A DNA stretch of 64,000 bases from Neolewinella aurantiaca (GCF_008014675.1 NZ_VOXD01000014.1:62001-126000), one strand, 5' to 3'; positions 26,501-34,588 are shown, counted from the stretch's first letter. Numbers and translations: made by a program. The notes: generated by a model from the letters alone, not told the origin.

Positions 26501-26682
26501 CCCCCACTGAAGGCTGGAACGTCTATACAGACGTAAGTTTACCACTACCCGCCGAAGCCAACGATCTACCTCCTGGCGACCTCTACCTCGTCTGGAAAGG
26601 AGAAGGCGGTGTCGTCGAAGACGACATGGGCCACCACCGGCCGGGGGACGTGGGCTTTCTGGACTGGCTGAAAGTAGAATAA
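23539..26682 (+). CDS. Lipoprotein: degenerate ThuA-like, sugar dehydrogenase propeller, PKD, cytochrome c, CBM6-like
   Basis: 1047 residues. Lipoprotein signal with acylated Cys22 (LLSAC). Residues 30-130 (VLMVGNPDRS, GGRLLIVDDRE) resemble a shortened ThuA-like domain. An Ala/Pro linker (APAAAP at 165-170, encoded by a repeat copy) leads to a glucose/sorbosone-dehydrogenase-type propeller at about 180-615 (LERRGKMKMW, GLHGLALDPGY, RNPFRIAIDPWT, GNYGWPYF, IDFKIGPDGSVYVIEYG), a PKD-like region, and a monohaem cytochrome c with CYTCH at 790-794 and a possible Met ligand in RLMSAHP. The C-terminal 140 residues look like a CBM6 domain. It probably oxidises a sugar or polyol at the periplasmic face and passes electrons to the haem. 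The substrate is unknown. Confidence 0.88.
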   Translation: MHNKLFFVLVSAVVISFLLSACGNNQNPASEYISLPANGPVLMVGNPDRSLVDKLKNGFSQTPLTAPYRMLDEDSLFNHRNLVLLRVESDSLTTHRRRAVERFVSAGGRLLIVDDREAVPYEWAWYNDARSGQTGAQAFGAGQVLAINGTSPAPGDFFASSTSAAPAAAPVPVSLPAAPKADRFQLEVLDDNIYEPMEMEVLPDGNVLFLERRGKMKMWTKGGTKLVHDFPVCIEGNYEDGLHGLALDPGYGKENHWIYLYYSPSPCDSLDQLLSRFEFKKGVLDTNSEKVVLRVPVQRKSCCHSGGSVEFGADGLLYLSTGDNTSSKESDGYSPLDERPGRGPYDSQKSSGNTNDLRGKILRIKITPDGSYEIPEGNLFADGTEGKPEIYVMGARNPFRIAIDPWTKYLYWGDVGPDVGEDGRYGPQSYDEWNQAMTAGNYGWPYFVGNNFAYPDRDFATDEVGELFNAEAPINASPNNTGARQLPPARPALIWYPYGPSKEFPMLGTGSRSAMSGPFYDKRQLVPITNSALPDYYDGKWFIYEWARSWVKVVTLDSARQNIVQIEDFLPEVKFSKPIDFKIGPDGSVYVIEYGNDYFLNNPDARLVRISYSARNRPPVAILELDEPAGGIPFSPTLTAAESSDPDPGDSLAYRWFLDGKLATETLVFSPTITQAGPHAVRLEVEDEAGSTAEASVVLTAGNSRPELNISLNGNRSFLLPGRKKLTYSAVVNDPEDEASGALDRSQVVVNAAWVEDGMLVDGVRRGERQMPAGDLRFAAGEALLAGSDCYTCHKERSENIGPAYLSVAERYDDKPATITSLAKKVIRGGNGVWGERLMSAHPALSQDDAEIMVGYILSLNDAGRLPLRGETSPGSGAGSYVLAASYRDKGGRNAPPLVGQSVIVLRPTTLEAEAHNDGLYRAAVPQGGENNAFKVVNFRPGGSLRLANVHLLDLKVLKAHLHANVPGVLDLRYGAPDGKLLSSRELSPTEGWNVYTDVSLPLPAEANDLPPGDLYLVWKGEGGVVEDDMGHHRPGDVGFLDWLKVE
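24031..24048 (+). repeat. Dispersed element inside the dehydrogenase gene (encodes APAAAP)
   Basis: GCACCTGCGGCCGCGCCC, identical to the consensus, in frame and in the linker between the ThuA-like region and the propeller. Confidence 0.65.
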
Positions 26683-26733
26683 TACCCTACAAAATCAAGT
26701 GTCGGGGTATCTACATCTAAAACAACGCTTGCT

Positions 26734-27270
26734 ATGGGTAAACAACTCCCGCAATTAAACGACCGCCTTACCGAATTCATCGGCCGGCAGCACCTTTTTT
26801 TTGTCGCTACCGCCCCGGCGGAGGGGCGGGTAAACTGCTCCCCCAAAGGGATGGATTCACTAAGGGTACTCTCCCCGAACCGGATTCTATGGCTTAACGT
26901 AACCGGCAGCGGCAACGAAACAGCCGCTCACGTACTGGAAAACGAACGGATGACACTGATGTGGTGCGCCCTCACCGGGCCCCCACTCATCCTGCGGGCT
27001 TACGGAAAGGCGAGAGCTGTACACCATGGCGACTCCGACTGGGACGAACTTTTCTCCCATTTCACTCCTCTGCCCGGTGCCCGGCAAATTTTCGATCTGA
27101 CCATCGACATGGTGCAAACCAGTTGCGGCATGGCGGTTCCCCTGCTGGAATTCAACGAAGACAGGAAACTCTTGAACAACTGGGCAGAAACAAAGAGCAA
27201 AGAAGAACTCGAGGCATACTGGACAGAGAAGAACACCCTCAGCATCGACGGTTTACCTACCGGTATTTAG
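26734..27270 (+). CDS. Pyridoxamine 5'-phosphate oxidase-family flavoprotein
   Basis: 178 residues with the FMN-binding split-barrel pattern: an N-terminal helix, FFVATAPAEGRVNCSPKG (strand, then phosphate-binding residues), RILWLNVTGSGNETAAHVLENERMTLMW and LILRAYGKARAVH. This subgroup (often annotated as pyridoxamine oxidase-related) includes proteins of about 180 residues with an unknown substrate; some reduce small cofactors or protect flavin enzymes. The start follows from the position of the first helix. It lies between the lipoprotein dehydrogenase and rnhB on the same strand. Confidence 0.82.
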   Translation: MGKQLPQLNDRLTEFIGRQHLFFVATAPAEGRVNCSPKGMDSLRVLSPNRILWLNVTGSGNETAAHVLENERMTLMWCALTGPPLILRAYGKARAVHHGDSDWDELFSHFTPLPGARQIFDLTIDMVQTSCGMAVPLLEFNEDRKLLNNWAETKSKEELEAYWTEKNTLSIDGLPTGI

Positions 27271-27293
27271 CCCGCTGAAGCCTCCGGAACAAT

Positions 27294-27301
27294 TACCTTT
27301 G
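27294..27301 (+). promoter_or_regulatory. -7 element directly before rnhB
   Basis: TACCTTTG ends five bases before the rnhB ATG, so the RNA would start at or near the start codon (leaderless). Confidence 0.5.
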
Positions 27302-27306
27302 CCGAC

Positions 27307-27921
27307 ATGCTACTTCCGTACAAAGAAAAAGGCCGGCTCGAGGCAGGTTGCGACGAAGCGGGCCGGGGATGCCTGGCCGGTCCGGTTTTTGCCGCAGCGG
27401 TGATTTTGCCCGCAGGCTTCAGTGATCCGGACCTGAACGACAGCAAAAAGCTCAAGGAGTCTGACCGCGATGCGCTCCGGCTGCGGATCGAGAAGAATGC
27501 TCTTGCCTGGAAGGTCGCCAGCTATAGTGTTGAGGAGGTCGACAAATACAACATCTTTCAGAGCAGCTACCGGGCAATGCACCGGGCGCTCGACGCACTG
27601 AACCATACGCCCGACTTTCTGCTCATTGACGGTAAGTTCTTTGTACCCTACGGAGACATGCCCTACGAGTGTGTAATCAAAGGCGACGGAAAGTACCAGA
27701 GCATCGCGGCGGCGGGTATACTGGCGAAGACACACCGGGACGAGTACATGCGCAAAATCCACGAAGCTTACCCTCAGTACGGCTGGGATTCAAATGCAGG
27801 CTACCCCACCGTCAAACACCGGGCTGCTATCGAGAAATTCGGTGCTACGGAGCACCATCGGAAAAGCTTTCGTTTGCTTAAAGAAGGCAAACAGTTCAGT
27901 CTGTTCGAGGATCTTCATTGA
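27307..27921 (+). CDS. rnhB: Ribonuclease HII
   Basis: 204 residues. RNase HII cuts the RNA strand of RNA-DNA hybrids and removes single ribonucleotides from DNA. The active-site motif DEAGRG starts at Asp16; the other acidic ligands are in LNDSKKL and FLLIDGKFF (Asp), and the conserved SIAAAGILAKTHRD helix is present. The ATG is fixed by the short distance, about 14 residues, to DEAGRG. It converges on the GHMP kinase gene with only nine bases between the stops. Confidence 0.96.
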   Translation: MLLPYKEKGRLEAGCDEAGRGCLAGPVFAAAVILPAGFSDPDLNDSKKLKESDRDALRLRIEKNALAWKVASYSVEEVDKYNIFQSSYRAMHRALDALNHTPDFLLIDGKFFVPYGDMPYECVIKGDGKYQSIAAAGILAKTHRDEYMRKIHEAYPQYGWDSNAGYPTVKHRAAIEKFGATEHHRKSFRLLKEGKQFSLFEDLH

Positions 27922-27930
27922 GCCGATTCG

Positions 27931-28779
27931 TCAGATCCACTGCACTTCACCCAATTGCTCCTCCGTCTGTTCGCGGTCTGTTGCCAGCCCCAGCATCATA
28001 CCTCCGCCTCCGGCACCGCACAGTTTCATTACGTAGCCGTTTCCGGTCCACTTTTCGTGCAGGTGCTGCGGGATGAAACCTGAAAATTCCTTCAGCTGAA
28101 AATCAGCAAGGCGGGCGGTGTGCGCCCGCAATTTTTCCCGGTTACCGGCAAGAAGCGCATCGATGGCAGCATCTGCATTGGCGGTCCATTCCTGGTCTAT
28201 CGTTTCAGCGAGCCCCTGATCGGAGTCGTAGCGAAGGGTAAAAGAACGGATGAAATCAGCTGCTTTCCGCTCGATCCCCGTGTCAAGAAGAAAAAAGCCC
28301 TGATTCCAGTCAGGGGGTAGTTGGGTGATCCTGGGTGGCTGCCCGCCACCCAGCAGAACCGGCTGACTCAGGTAACAGATCAGGGGGTCGGTCCCGGAAC
28401 TTTGGCCATGGAAGTGCTGCTCCATACGGGCCAGGTTATTCCGGAGTTCTTCGGTGCTCAGCGCTTTACCTTCCTCGGTGGCGAAGCGGCTCCAGATCGC
28501 GGCGCAGACTGCGCCGCTGCTGCCCAATCCGTAACCGGTGGGAATGTTCCCCGTCAGGCGCCAATCGGCGAGCAGGTGATCTTCGAGCAGGCTTGTTTGC
28601 AGCAGATGGCCGGGGATGGCGACTTTGAGGTAATCACAAAACCCGAGGAGTTGTTCGTCGGGTTTACTGCGGCTCCATTTCAGGGAGCGACCGGGGTAAG
28701 GAACGGCCAGTCCACGGCCACCGCGCAGCACGGTATGCTCGCCGTAGAGGAGGATTTTAGCGGGATATTCGCGGGACAT
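27931..28779 (-). CDS. GHMP kinase, probably mevalonate kinase
   Basis: 282 residues. The ATP-binding GHMP motif is PTGYGLGSSGAVCAAIW at about 79-95; the first motif YPAKILLYGEHTVL matches kinases of the mevalonate type, and the third is LCGAGGGGMMLG near the end. Asp in GTDPLICY is a likely catalytic residue. Some Bacteroidota make isoprenoids by the mevalonate route, which favours mevalonate kinase over homoserine or galactokinase, but no other pathway gene is nearby. The leader contains one copy of the dispersed GC-rich element. Confidence 0.8.
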   Translation of the reverse strand: MSREYPAKILLYGEHTVLRGGRGLAVPYPGRSLKWSRSKPDEQLLGFCDYLKVAIPGHLLQTSLLEDHLLADWRLTGNIPTGYGLGSSGAVCAAIWSRFATEEGKALSTEELRNNLARMEQHFHGQSSGTDPLICYLSQPVLLGGGQPPRITQLPPDWNQGFFLLDTGIERKAADFIRSFTLRYDSDQGLAETIDQEWTANADAAIDALLAGNREKLRAHTARLADFQLKEFSGFIPQHLHEKWTGNGYVMKLCGAGGGGMMLGLATDREQTEEQLGEVQWI

Positions 28780-28828
28780 GGCATTTAAACTCTACCAGGT
28801 GGTCAAAAGTTTCCACCGTTTTTCAGAT

Positions 28829-28929
28829 GGGCGGGGACGCGGGTGCAAAGTGACGCTTTCGGGCCGGGTTAGACGCTTCGTGGTTCATTCTGTTTCAAAA
28901 AACCTTCGCCCTGCACCTGCGGTCGCGCC
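28829..28929. repeat. Inverted pair of the dispersed element between the GHMP kinase and the cyclase
   Basis: On the minus strand at 28829-28846 a diverged copy GCACCCGCGTCCCCGCCC, preceded by CTTT; on the plus strand at 28913-28929 GCACCTGCGGTCGCGCC. The copies are 66 bases apart; the first is 50 bases upstream of the kinase start and oriented toward it. Confidence 0.55.
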
Positions 28930-28932
28930 GGC

Positions 28933-31900
28933 TTAAAAAGCCCGGTCTCCCCGCAAAATGGACAGGTTGTAGTTGAAGATAAATTTCGGCGTTTCGGCGT
29001 AGAGTTCTTCGTACAATTCGAGCGCCATCCGCCGCGCTTCGTCATCTATTCCTTCACTGATCCGGAAGCGCGTGAGGAAGGCTTCGGCCCTTTGTTCAGG
29101 GGTAAGTTCGTCGTCCTGCAGGATAGTTTCCACGGCCAGCAGGGCTTCTTCGGTATTCTGAGGATCGTAGGCAGCCAGAGCCCGTGCGTGCAACAACCGA
29201 ACGCCGTTAATCAGGTCCGGGTTGCCCAGTTCTTCGGCGATGCGGCTCACTTCCTCCATCACTTCCTGCAGTGCTTCCAGTTGGTTATCAGCCAGTAACA
29301 CACGTCCTTTTTCTTCGAGGCTGGAGCCAAGTACCAAGCGATTGTTGGTACTGCGGGCGATTTCAATGGCCTGGTCGTAGTACATCAGGGAGATGTCCAG
29401 CTGCCCCTGCAGATAGTAGATATCGCCCAGGGTGTTAACTGCTTTTGCAACGCCTTTGCGGTACCCGAGTTCGCGGCTTATGCTGAGGCTACGGTCGAGA
29501 TGCTGAATCGCTTTGGTAAAATTCCCCATCACGCTGTTGATGTCTCCGATCAGTCCTTCCACAACCGCGATGCCCTGCCGGTCGCCGAGTTCCTGGCAAA
29601 TCTGGAGGTCTTTGGTGAAGTGTTCAATCGCTTTTTCGTAGTCACCTTTCCTTTCGAACACACTGCCCAAGCTCCCCATACCGATGGCCTGAAGACGCTT
29701 ATTGCCCAATTCCTTGGCCAGTTCCAGGCCGGCATAATGGTGTTCTTTGGCTCGGTCGTAATCTCCGCTTTCGAAGTAAATGATGCCCAGGTTGGTATGC
29801 AGGCTGGCCAGCCCCATAGTGTCCTGATTCTCTTCGTGACGCGGGATTTGTTCTTCCACGACCCTGATTGCTTCGGCATAATCGCCCAGGTTCATGTGGG
29901 TCAGGCCCAGATGACTGATCGTTTCGGCAGCACTGGAAGTACCGGCGCCGCTGAAACCATTGCTCAACGATTTTGCGTAGTACGTCAGGGCATCCTGATA
30001 ATGCGCGGTTCTGAAGTAAAGATTGCCCATATTGCTGTGCGTCCGGGCGATTCCGAAGATATCGTCTACAGACTCAAACAGCCCAGCGGCGATGCGGAGA
30101 TAGTTCATCGCCTTTTCGTAGTCTCCCTTTAGCGTGTGGAGCCGGCCGAGATGGTTGTTCGTCCGGCCGAGCAGGACGATGTCGCGGCTGGCCTTAGCGA
30201 TGCGTTGGCCTTCTTCGTAAGCGCTCTGAGCCTCATCCCACCGGCCCACGATTTCGAGCACCTTGGCCCGGTTGAGGTGGGTATTAACGGTTAGTTCCTG
30301 GTCTTCCTGATTCGCGAACTTCTCTATGAGTCGTTCGTAGAGGTCGAGGGCCTGCTGGTTCTGAAAGTTGGCTCTGGCGTAATTCGCTGCCTTGCCCAGG
30401 TATTCTACTGTTTCTTCTTTCTCGCCCGCCTGCTCGTAATGAAACGCGAGATCCACGTAGCGTTCTTCGATGTTGTCGAAGTAAAGTTTCTTGATTGCAT
30501 CCGCGATCTGGCGGTGCAACTGTTGCAAGCGCGTGGTCAGCTGCATACTGTACACCGCTTCGCGCAACAGACTGTGGCGGAAGATGTAGCGCAACTCGTT
30601 CATGGCGCTCCAGATTTGTCCTTTCTCGGCTACTTCGATTTGCTCGCGCAGCAGAGACATCACCTCTTCGGAGGAGCTCAGCCCGTTGTCTTCCCGAATG
30701 ACTTCGGAGAGTACAGGTATATCAAACTCCCGACCGATCACAGCGGCAGCCTTAACGGTTTCCCGAACCATATCGGACAACCGGTCTATTCGGGAAGTAA
30801 GGATAGAAGTGATGCTCGTAGAAAGTTTGATGCTTTCGTCACTAAGGTGCAGGGCTCCGTCTTCGCCCGCAACCAAGAGGTCGTTTTCCCTGAAATATTC
30901 GAGGACCTGCTCCAGGTAAAATGGGTTGCTGTTGGTTGCCCTGAGCAGGGTTTCCAGGCAATCGTCTCCGATGGGTGCCCCGAGGGTGACTTCGGCCATC
31001 TTCCGGACCGCGGTTTCATCCAATGCGCTGATTTCCACCTTAAGAACGGGTAAGCCGATTTTTTCTCTGGCCTTTGGAGTTATGAGCTGCGGATAGGTTC
31101 CGTCATCTTCTGCCCGCGAAGTTGCAATAATCAGAAGCGGCAGGTCGGTGGTTCTACGGACAAGTTCGCGGATGACGGCGATGCTGTCATCATCCACCCA
31201 ATGGATATCTTCCAGTTCCAGTACCGTTGGCTGAGCGAGGCATTCTGCCACTAACAGGTTGACGATAGCAGCGATGGTGTTTTGGTAGCGGCCCTGGGCA
31301 TCGAGCTGCGTCCAGAGCGATCGTGCCGGAGCGATGCCGAGTTGTGCGGCAAGAACAGACTCGGTCCGTTCCAGCTCCCGCAAGGTGTTTTCTACTACTG
31401 CAGACTGTCCGAGGCGACGAAGACTTTGTTTCAGCTGACTTATGCGAAACTGGAACCTGCGCTCGTTTTGGGCACCCGCCAGATCGATGCTCTGGCGGAA
31501 CATCCGGCGCAACAGGTAAGTGAAGGGGTTGAACGGCTTGCGCAGGATTTGATCCGAACTGGCGAGCAGCCAGTTGACCGCATCTTTTTGGTTGAGCTGC
31601 CGGTGAACTTCGTGGGTAAGCCGGCTTTTACCGATCCCCGCCTCTCCCAACACGTAGGCGAGGCCAGCGCATTTACCTTCGAAGATCGGCTGAGCAAAAG
31701 CCAGAAGTTCTGCAACCTCTTTTTCCCGCCCTACCAGTTCACCGCCGTAACTGGGCTTACCAAGCGACTGTCTCCTGCCGTTAAGAGAAAACGTGGGAAC
31801 CGCCCCCTGGATGCCTTTGTAGTGAATGTCTCCTTTGAGCTGAAACCGGAAGTGAGGTGCTTTGGCCAACTCCTCATCCACCAGAATATCCTGCCAATCG

Positions 31901-32994
31901 GCAGACCCCATGATCCTTGCAGCCAGATTAACGAAGTTCCCGACACAAGCGTACTGTGCCCGCTCCTTGCCACCAACAATACCTGTGAACGCCGTGCCCA
32001 CCGTCAGCCCCATCCGGTAACGGAAAGCAGACTGCTTTTCTTCGCGCAGTGCATCGAGCTCACTTTTCACCGTCAGGCAGAATTCCAACGCCCGGACGGC
32101 GTTGTTCTCGTACGAAACGGGAGCACCGAAGAAGATCACCATCAAAGAGCCTTTATCTCCGAAATCCACTTCTTTGAAGTAACCGCCAAAGTCGTTGACC
32201 TGGTTAAGCACAACGGTAGAAAATTCGTTCAGTTCTTCGTGGCTCCCCACCTCGCTGAAAGCGAGGAAAGCAGAAACGACAGACCGGAACTCTCCCGTTT
32301 GGTCATACCTTACGACTTCCGGAGGAAGGAAGGTTGTGGCCGTCTCAGCGTCTACAGCAGGCAGATTGAGGGGAGGATAATCGACATCGTCCAGAAAACT
32401 GCTGACATCACCCACAACCCGATAGGCGCCCTGATTGACCTCTTCCGCGACGATCGACTGATCTTCCAGCAAAGAGTGCATCGTCTCGTCCATCACGATG
32501 TCCTGCTCGTTTGCCTGCATCTGACAGTAAGCGGCCTGGTCTATGGCTGCCCCCCGAAAGTAAAAAGCCCGTAAACCATCGCCGACAATTCCATAATTAA
32601 CCGTTCCTGCCGCAATTCCTGCTTTAACCCCAATAGTGTACTCGCCGAAGCGATTGTCTCTTTCCTGAAAAAGCGTCCGGGCCTTATCCGCTGTATGCAA
32701 AAGGTGAATGGCGTGGAGTCGGTCGAGGCTACCGGGAAACACCGCCGTAAAGGCATCTCCTGCGAAGTAAGGGATGAAACCACCTCTGGCATAAACCAGC
32801 GCTACGATTGGTTCGAAAATCTCATTGAGGATGAGAGAGAGTCGTTCAGCTCCTACGGGCCCTTCCTTCATCAGGGATTCCGTCAGAGGAGTAAACCCCG
32901 ACAGATCGATGTTCATCGTGAAGCCTACAATGTCTCCGTGGAGTTGATCGGCCAGCAATCGTTGCTGAATAAATGGGGGAATTAACGGCTTCAA
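28933..32994 (-). CDS. Tandem class III nucleotide cyclase with AAA/STAND ATPase and TPR repeats (soluble adenylyl cyclase-like)
   Basis: 1353 residues in the order C1 cyclase (about 20-200), C2 cyclase (about 230-405), ATPase (about 415-720) and TPR helices (about 850-1300). C1 keeps both metal aspartates, Asp30 in IDLSGFT and Asp80 in YFAGDAF. C2 keeps a substrate lysine in GDKGS (Lys281) and the transition-state Asn354 and Arg360 of GNFVNLAAR. Split of metal sites in C1 and base/transition-state residues in C2 is the same as in mammalian soluble adenylyl cyclase. The ATPase has Walker A GEAGIGKS at 450-457 and Walker B LELEDIHWVDDDS. No membrane segment is seen, so it should act in the cytoplasm. 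Cyclic AMP as the product is inferred; the input signal, perhaps bicarbonate as in mammals, is unknown. Confidence 0.88.
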   Translation of the reverse strand: MKPLIPPFIQQRLLADQLHGDIVGFTMNIDLSGFTPLTESLMKEGPVGAERLSLILNEIFEPIVALVYARGGFIPYFAGDAFTAVFPGSLDRLHAIHLLHTADKARTLFQERDNRFGEYTIGVKAGIAAGTVNYGIVGDGLRAFYFRGAAIDQAAYCQMQANEQDIVMDETMHSLLEDQSIVAEEVNQGAYRVVGDVSSFLDDVDYPPLNLPAVDAETATTFLPPEVVRYDQTGEFRSVVSAFLAFSEVGSHEELNEFSTVVLNQVNDFGGYFKEVDFGDKGSLMVIFFGAPVSYENNAVRALEFCLTVKSELDALREEKQSAFRYRMGLTVGTAFTGIVGGKERAQYACVGNFVNLAARIMGSADWQDILVDEELAKAPHFRFQLKGDIHYKGIQGAVPTFSLNGRRQSLGKPSYGGELVGREKEVAELLAFAQPIFEGKCAGLAYVLGEAGIGKSRLTHEVHRQLNQKDAVNWLLASSDQILRKPFNPFTYLLRRMFRQSIDLAGAQNERRFQFRISQLKQSLRRLGQSAVVENTLRELERTESVLAAQLGIAPARSLWTQLDAQGRYQNTIAAIVNLLVAECLAQPTVLELEDIHWVDDDSIAVIRELVRRTTDLPLLIIATSRAEDDGTYPQLITPKAREKIGLPVLKVEISALDETAVRKMAEVTLGAPIGDDCLETLLRATNSNPFYLEQVLEYFRENDLLVAGEDGALHLSDESIKLSTSITSILTSRIDRLSDMVRETVKAAAVIGREFDIPVLSEVIREDNGLSSSEEVMSLLREQIEVAEKGQIWSAMNELRYIFRHSLLREAVYSMQLTTRLQQLHRQIADAIKKLYFDNIEERYVDLAFHYEQAGEKEETVEYLGKAANYARANFQNQQALDLYERLIEKFANQEDQELTVNTHLNRAKVLEIVGRWDEAQSAYEEGQRIAKASRDIVLLGRTNNHLGRLHTLKGDYEKAMNYLRIAAGLFESVDDIFGIARTHSNMGNLYFRTAHYQDALTYYAKSLSNGFSGAGTSSAAETISHLGLTHMNLGDYAEAIRVVEEQIPRHEENQDTMGLASLHTNLGIIYFESGDYDRAKEHHYAGLELAKELGNKRLQAIGMGSLGSVFERKGDYEKAIEHFTKDLQICQELGDRQGIAVVEGLIGDINSVMGNFTKAIQHLDRSLSISRELGYRKGVAKAVNTLGDIYYLQGQLDISLMYYDQAIEIARSTNNRLVLGSSLEEKGRVLLADNQLEALQEVMEEVSRIAEELGNPDLINGVRLLHARALAAYDPQNTEEALLAVETILQDDELTPEQRAEAFLTRFRISEGIDDEARRMALELYEELYAETPKFIFNYNLSILRGDRAF

Positions 32995-33120
32995 TGGTAA
33001 CTGATAAAAATGGATGTCGGCTAAAGATACGGCACGGGAAGCCCCTCCGGATGATAAAACAAGAGTTTATAGTAGAACTCGAAGCCAAAGGTAACGCAAG
33101 AGGTGCTGTATTAATAAACA

Positions 33121-33148
33121 CGACCGCTCGTGTTGCCACGAGCGGTCG
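33121..33148 (-). terminator. Perfect 12-base hairpin, minus-strand terminator
   Basis: CGACCGCTCGTG-TTGC-CACGAGCGGTCG. On the minus strand it is followed by TGTTTATTAATAC. It could end transcripts coming from the small frame at 33258-33350 or from the anti-sigma-like gene. Confidence 0.6.
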
Positions 33149-33257
33149 CGAGGGGGAAGATTTTGTCCAAAACCCTGAGAAAAGAATCCTGTCTCAGTCG
33201 TGGATTTTTTGAACATCTAGTGCAATCCGTGAATGTTTGAATTAAAACTTCCAGTTA

Positions 33258-33350
33258 TTAAAAATGACGCACGCCATCAAATAAGGCCGAAGACAAGCTT
33301 AGACCTCCACCGATAGCAAATGCAAATAGAAAAGCGTACAACAAAGTCAT
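33258..33350 (-). CDS. Candidate 30-residue hydrophobic peptide
   Basis: ATG to TAA encodes 30 residues starting MTLLYAFLFAFAIGGG and ending FDGVRHF. It would form one membrane helix. A TACTTTAA lies about 16 bases upstream as a weak -7 element, and the hairpin at 33121-33148 with a T-rich tail lies 109 bases downstream, so promoter, frame and terminator are all in order. The region is AT-richer than its neighbours. Such a small frame can arise by chance, and no family is recognised. Confidence 0.3.
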   Translation of the reverse strand: MTLLYAFLFAFAIGGGLSLSSALFDGVRHF

Positions 33351-33568
33351 TGGTAAGTAGATTAAAGTATGAATAGAACGGTGACAATGTTGCTCATGGA
33401 ATATGATGCAATAACCAGAACTACTTTCAATTATCCAAATGATTGAGGACCTTTAAGTTACTAAGGCGCCGATTAAGGTTGCAGAAGAAGCGAATAAGGC
33501 TTCATCCACCTGAAAATCAGTCACCTTTGAAAAAGCCGAAACACTGTTGGGTGGTGTGAATTCCGAAA

Positions 33569-34336
33569 TTATTCGGAAACAGGCAGAGACATCGCTACGA
33601 CCAGTTCTTCTTCACCCGGAATTGTATCCGTTTTCCTGCGGAAAACAGAAAGATTTTCGGCTCCGTCCGGCATTGTGATGGGGTGCAGGCCAAACTGCCC
33701 GGCTGCCGGTACAATCGTGACCGGTTCTCCATCGTCGTCCTTACCAAAGAAAACAAAATAAGCTTCATGATCAGTCAGCAACTCTGCATGAGAGAGGTCA
33801 AGCAGAATCAATTGCTGGTCGTTCAGGTAATGCAGCAGAATTGCGCCGGTATCCAAAGGCGTTTTGATGGTCCTCATTTTACTCCAGTCCGGAGCCAATC
33901 CTTCCATTTCCTTCAGTGCCTGCTGGTGTGCATTATTGTCCTGAGCGTGATGGGCTTTTTCGGTAACTATTTCGGTCCGGTTAGTTTCGCTGAGGCGAAA
34001 AAGGTATCCGGAAAGCCCTAATAGCAACAGGCAGGCCGCCATCAGCGCATAGCGCCAGACATTGAGAGTATGGTTTCGTTCGGACATCGCGAGGATCATT
34101 TCATGATCCAGGTCTTCGTAATCCGCAGAAGTCCTCACCTCCCTGCCGGCAAGTGGTGTTGCCAGACCATTATTGACCGCATATTCATCAAGTTCGCGAC
34201 GCATTTTATCGTAATCTTCCCGTGCGCCGGGATCTTCCTCGATGGTACGTTCCACCAACAGGGATTCTTTCCGGCTGGTAAGGCCGAGGATGTACTGCTC
34301 CAGTAAACCAGATTTCTTCAGACTTTCTCGGTCCAT
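33569..34336 (-). CDS. Anti-sigma-factor-like membrane protein
   Basis: 255 residues. The N-terminus (LLEQYILGLTSRKESLLVERTIEEDP) is the pattern of Bacteroidota anti-sigma factors of the RskA/FecR-like kind, where a cytoplasmic helical bundle holds an ECF sigma factor. A membrane helix follows at about 94-112 (WRYALMAACLLLLGLSGYLF) and then a periplasmic RskA-type C-terminal domain (LNDQQLILLDLSHAELLTDHEAYFVFFG). It lacks the HxxxCxxC zinc motif. Usually the sigma gene precedes it; here the 250 bases upstream are empty and no ECF sigma gene is in the window. Confidence 0.72.
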   Translation of the reverse strand: MDRESLKKSGLLEQYILGLTSRKESLLVERTIEEDPGAREDYDKMRRELDEYAVNNGLATPLAGREVRTSADYEDLDHEMILAMSERNHTLNVWRYALMAACLLLLGLSGYLFRLSETNRTEIVTEKAHHAQDNNAHQQALKEMEGLAPDWSKMRTIKTPLDTGAILLHYLNDQQLILLDLSHAELLTDHEAYFVFFGKDDDGEPVTIVPAAGQFGLHPITMPDGAENLSVFRRKTDTIPGEEELVVAMSLPVSE

Positions 34337-34418
34337 TTATTGGTGGGGCTAGATGATGAGGTTAAGTGATACGCTGATGGTTAAACGGAAGAGTCACGAT
34401 TAGTGTTCAGGCAAAAAG

Positions 34419-34437
34419 GTGTTACCTCACGTAACAC
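34419..34437 (-). promoter_or_regulatory. Palindromic operator-like site upstream of the anti-sigma-like gene
   Basis: GTGTTAC-CTCAC-GTAACAC, seven-base perfect arms around a five-base centre, 83 bases upstream of the 34336 start and 150 bases upstream of the divergent 34589 gene. It could serve either gene. Confidence 0.45.
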
Positions 34438-34588
34438 ACCGCGGTCAACTTTTACCGACACTTTCTGTTGGCTCCTCATTCACCCAGTCCTCTCCCCCCC
34501 TTGAACGTGGCGGTACCAATCAGCTTACTGAAGGATAAGTCAGAAACGGCTATATGGTTCAGAAAAAATAGCTTACAATTGCTCATCT

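Noticed and set aside
31282-32574. 430-codon open frame on the plus strand opposite the cyclase gene
   Set aside because: Entirely antisense to well-defined cyclase and ATPase motifs; low-information composition.
32973-33212. Plus-strand 79-codon frame upstream of the cyclase gene
   Set aside because: It contains the perfect terminator hairpin at 33121-33148 and overlaps the cyclase start antisense.
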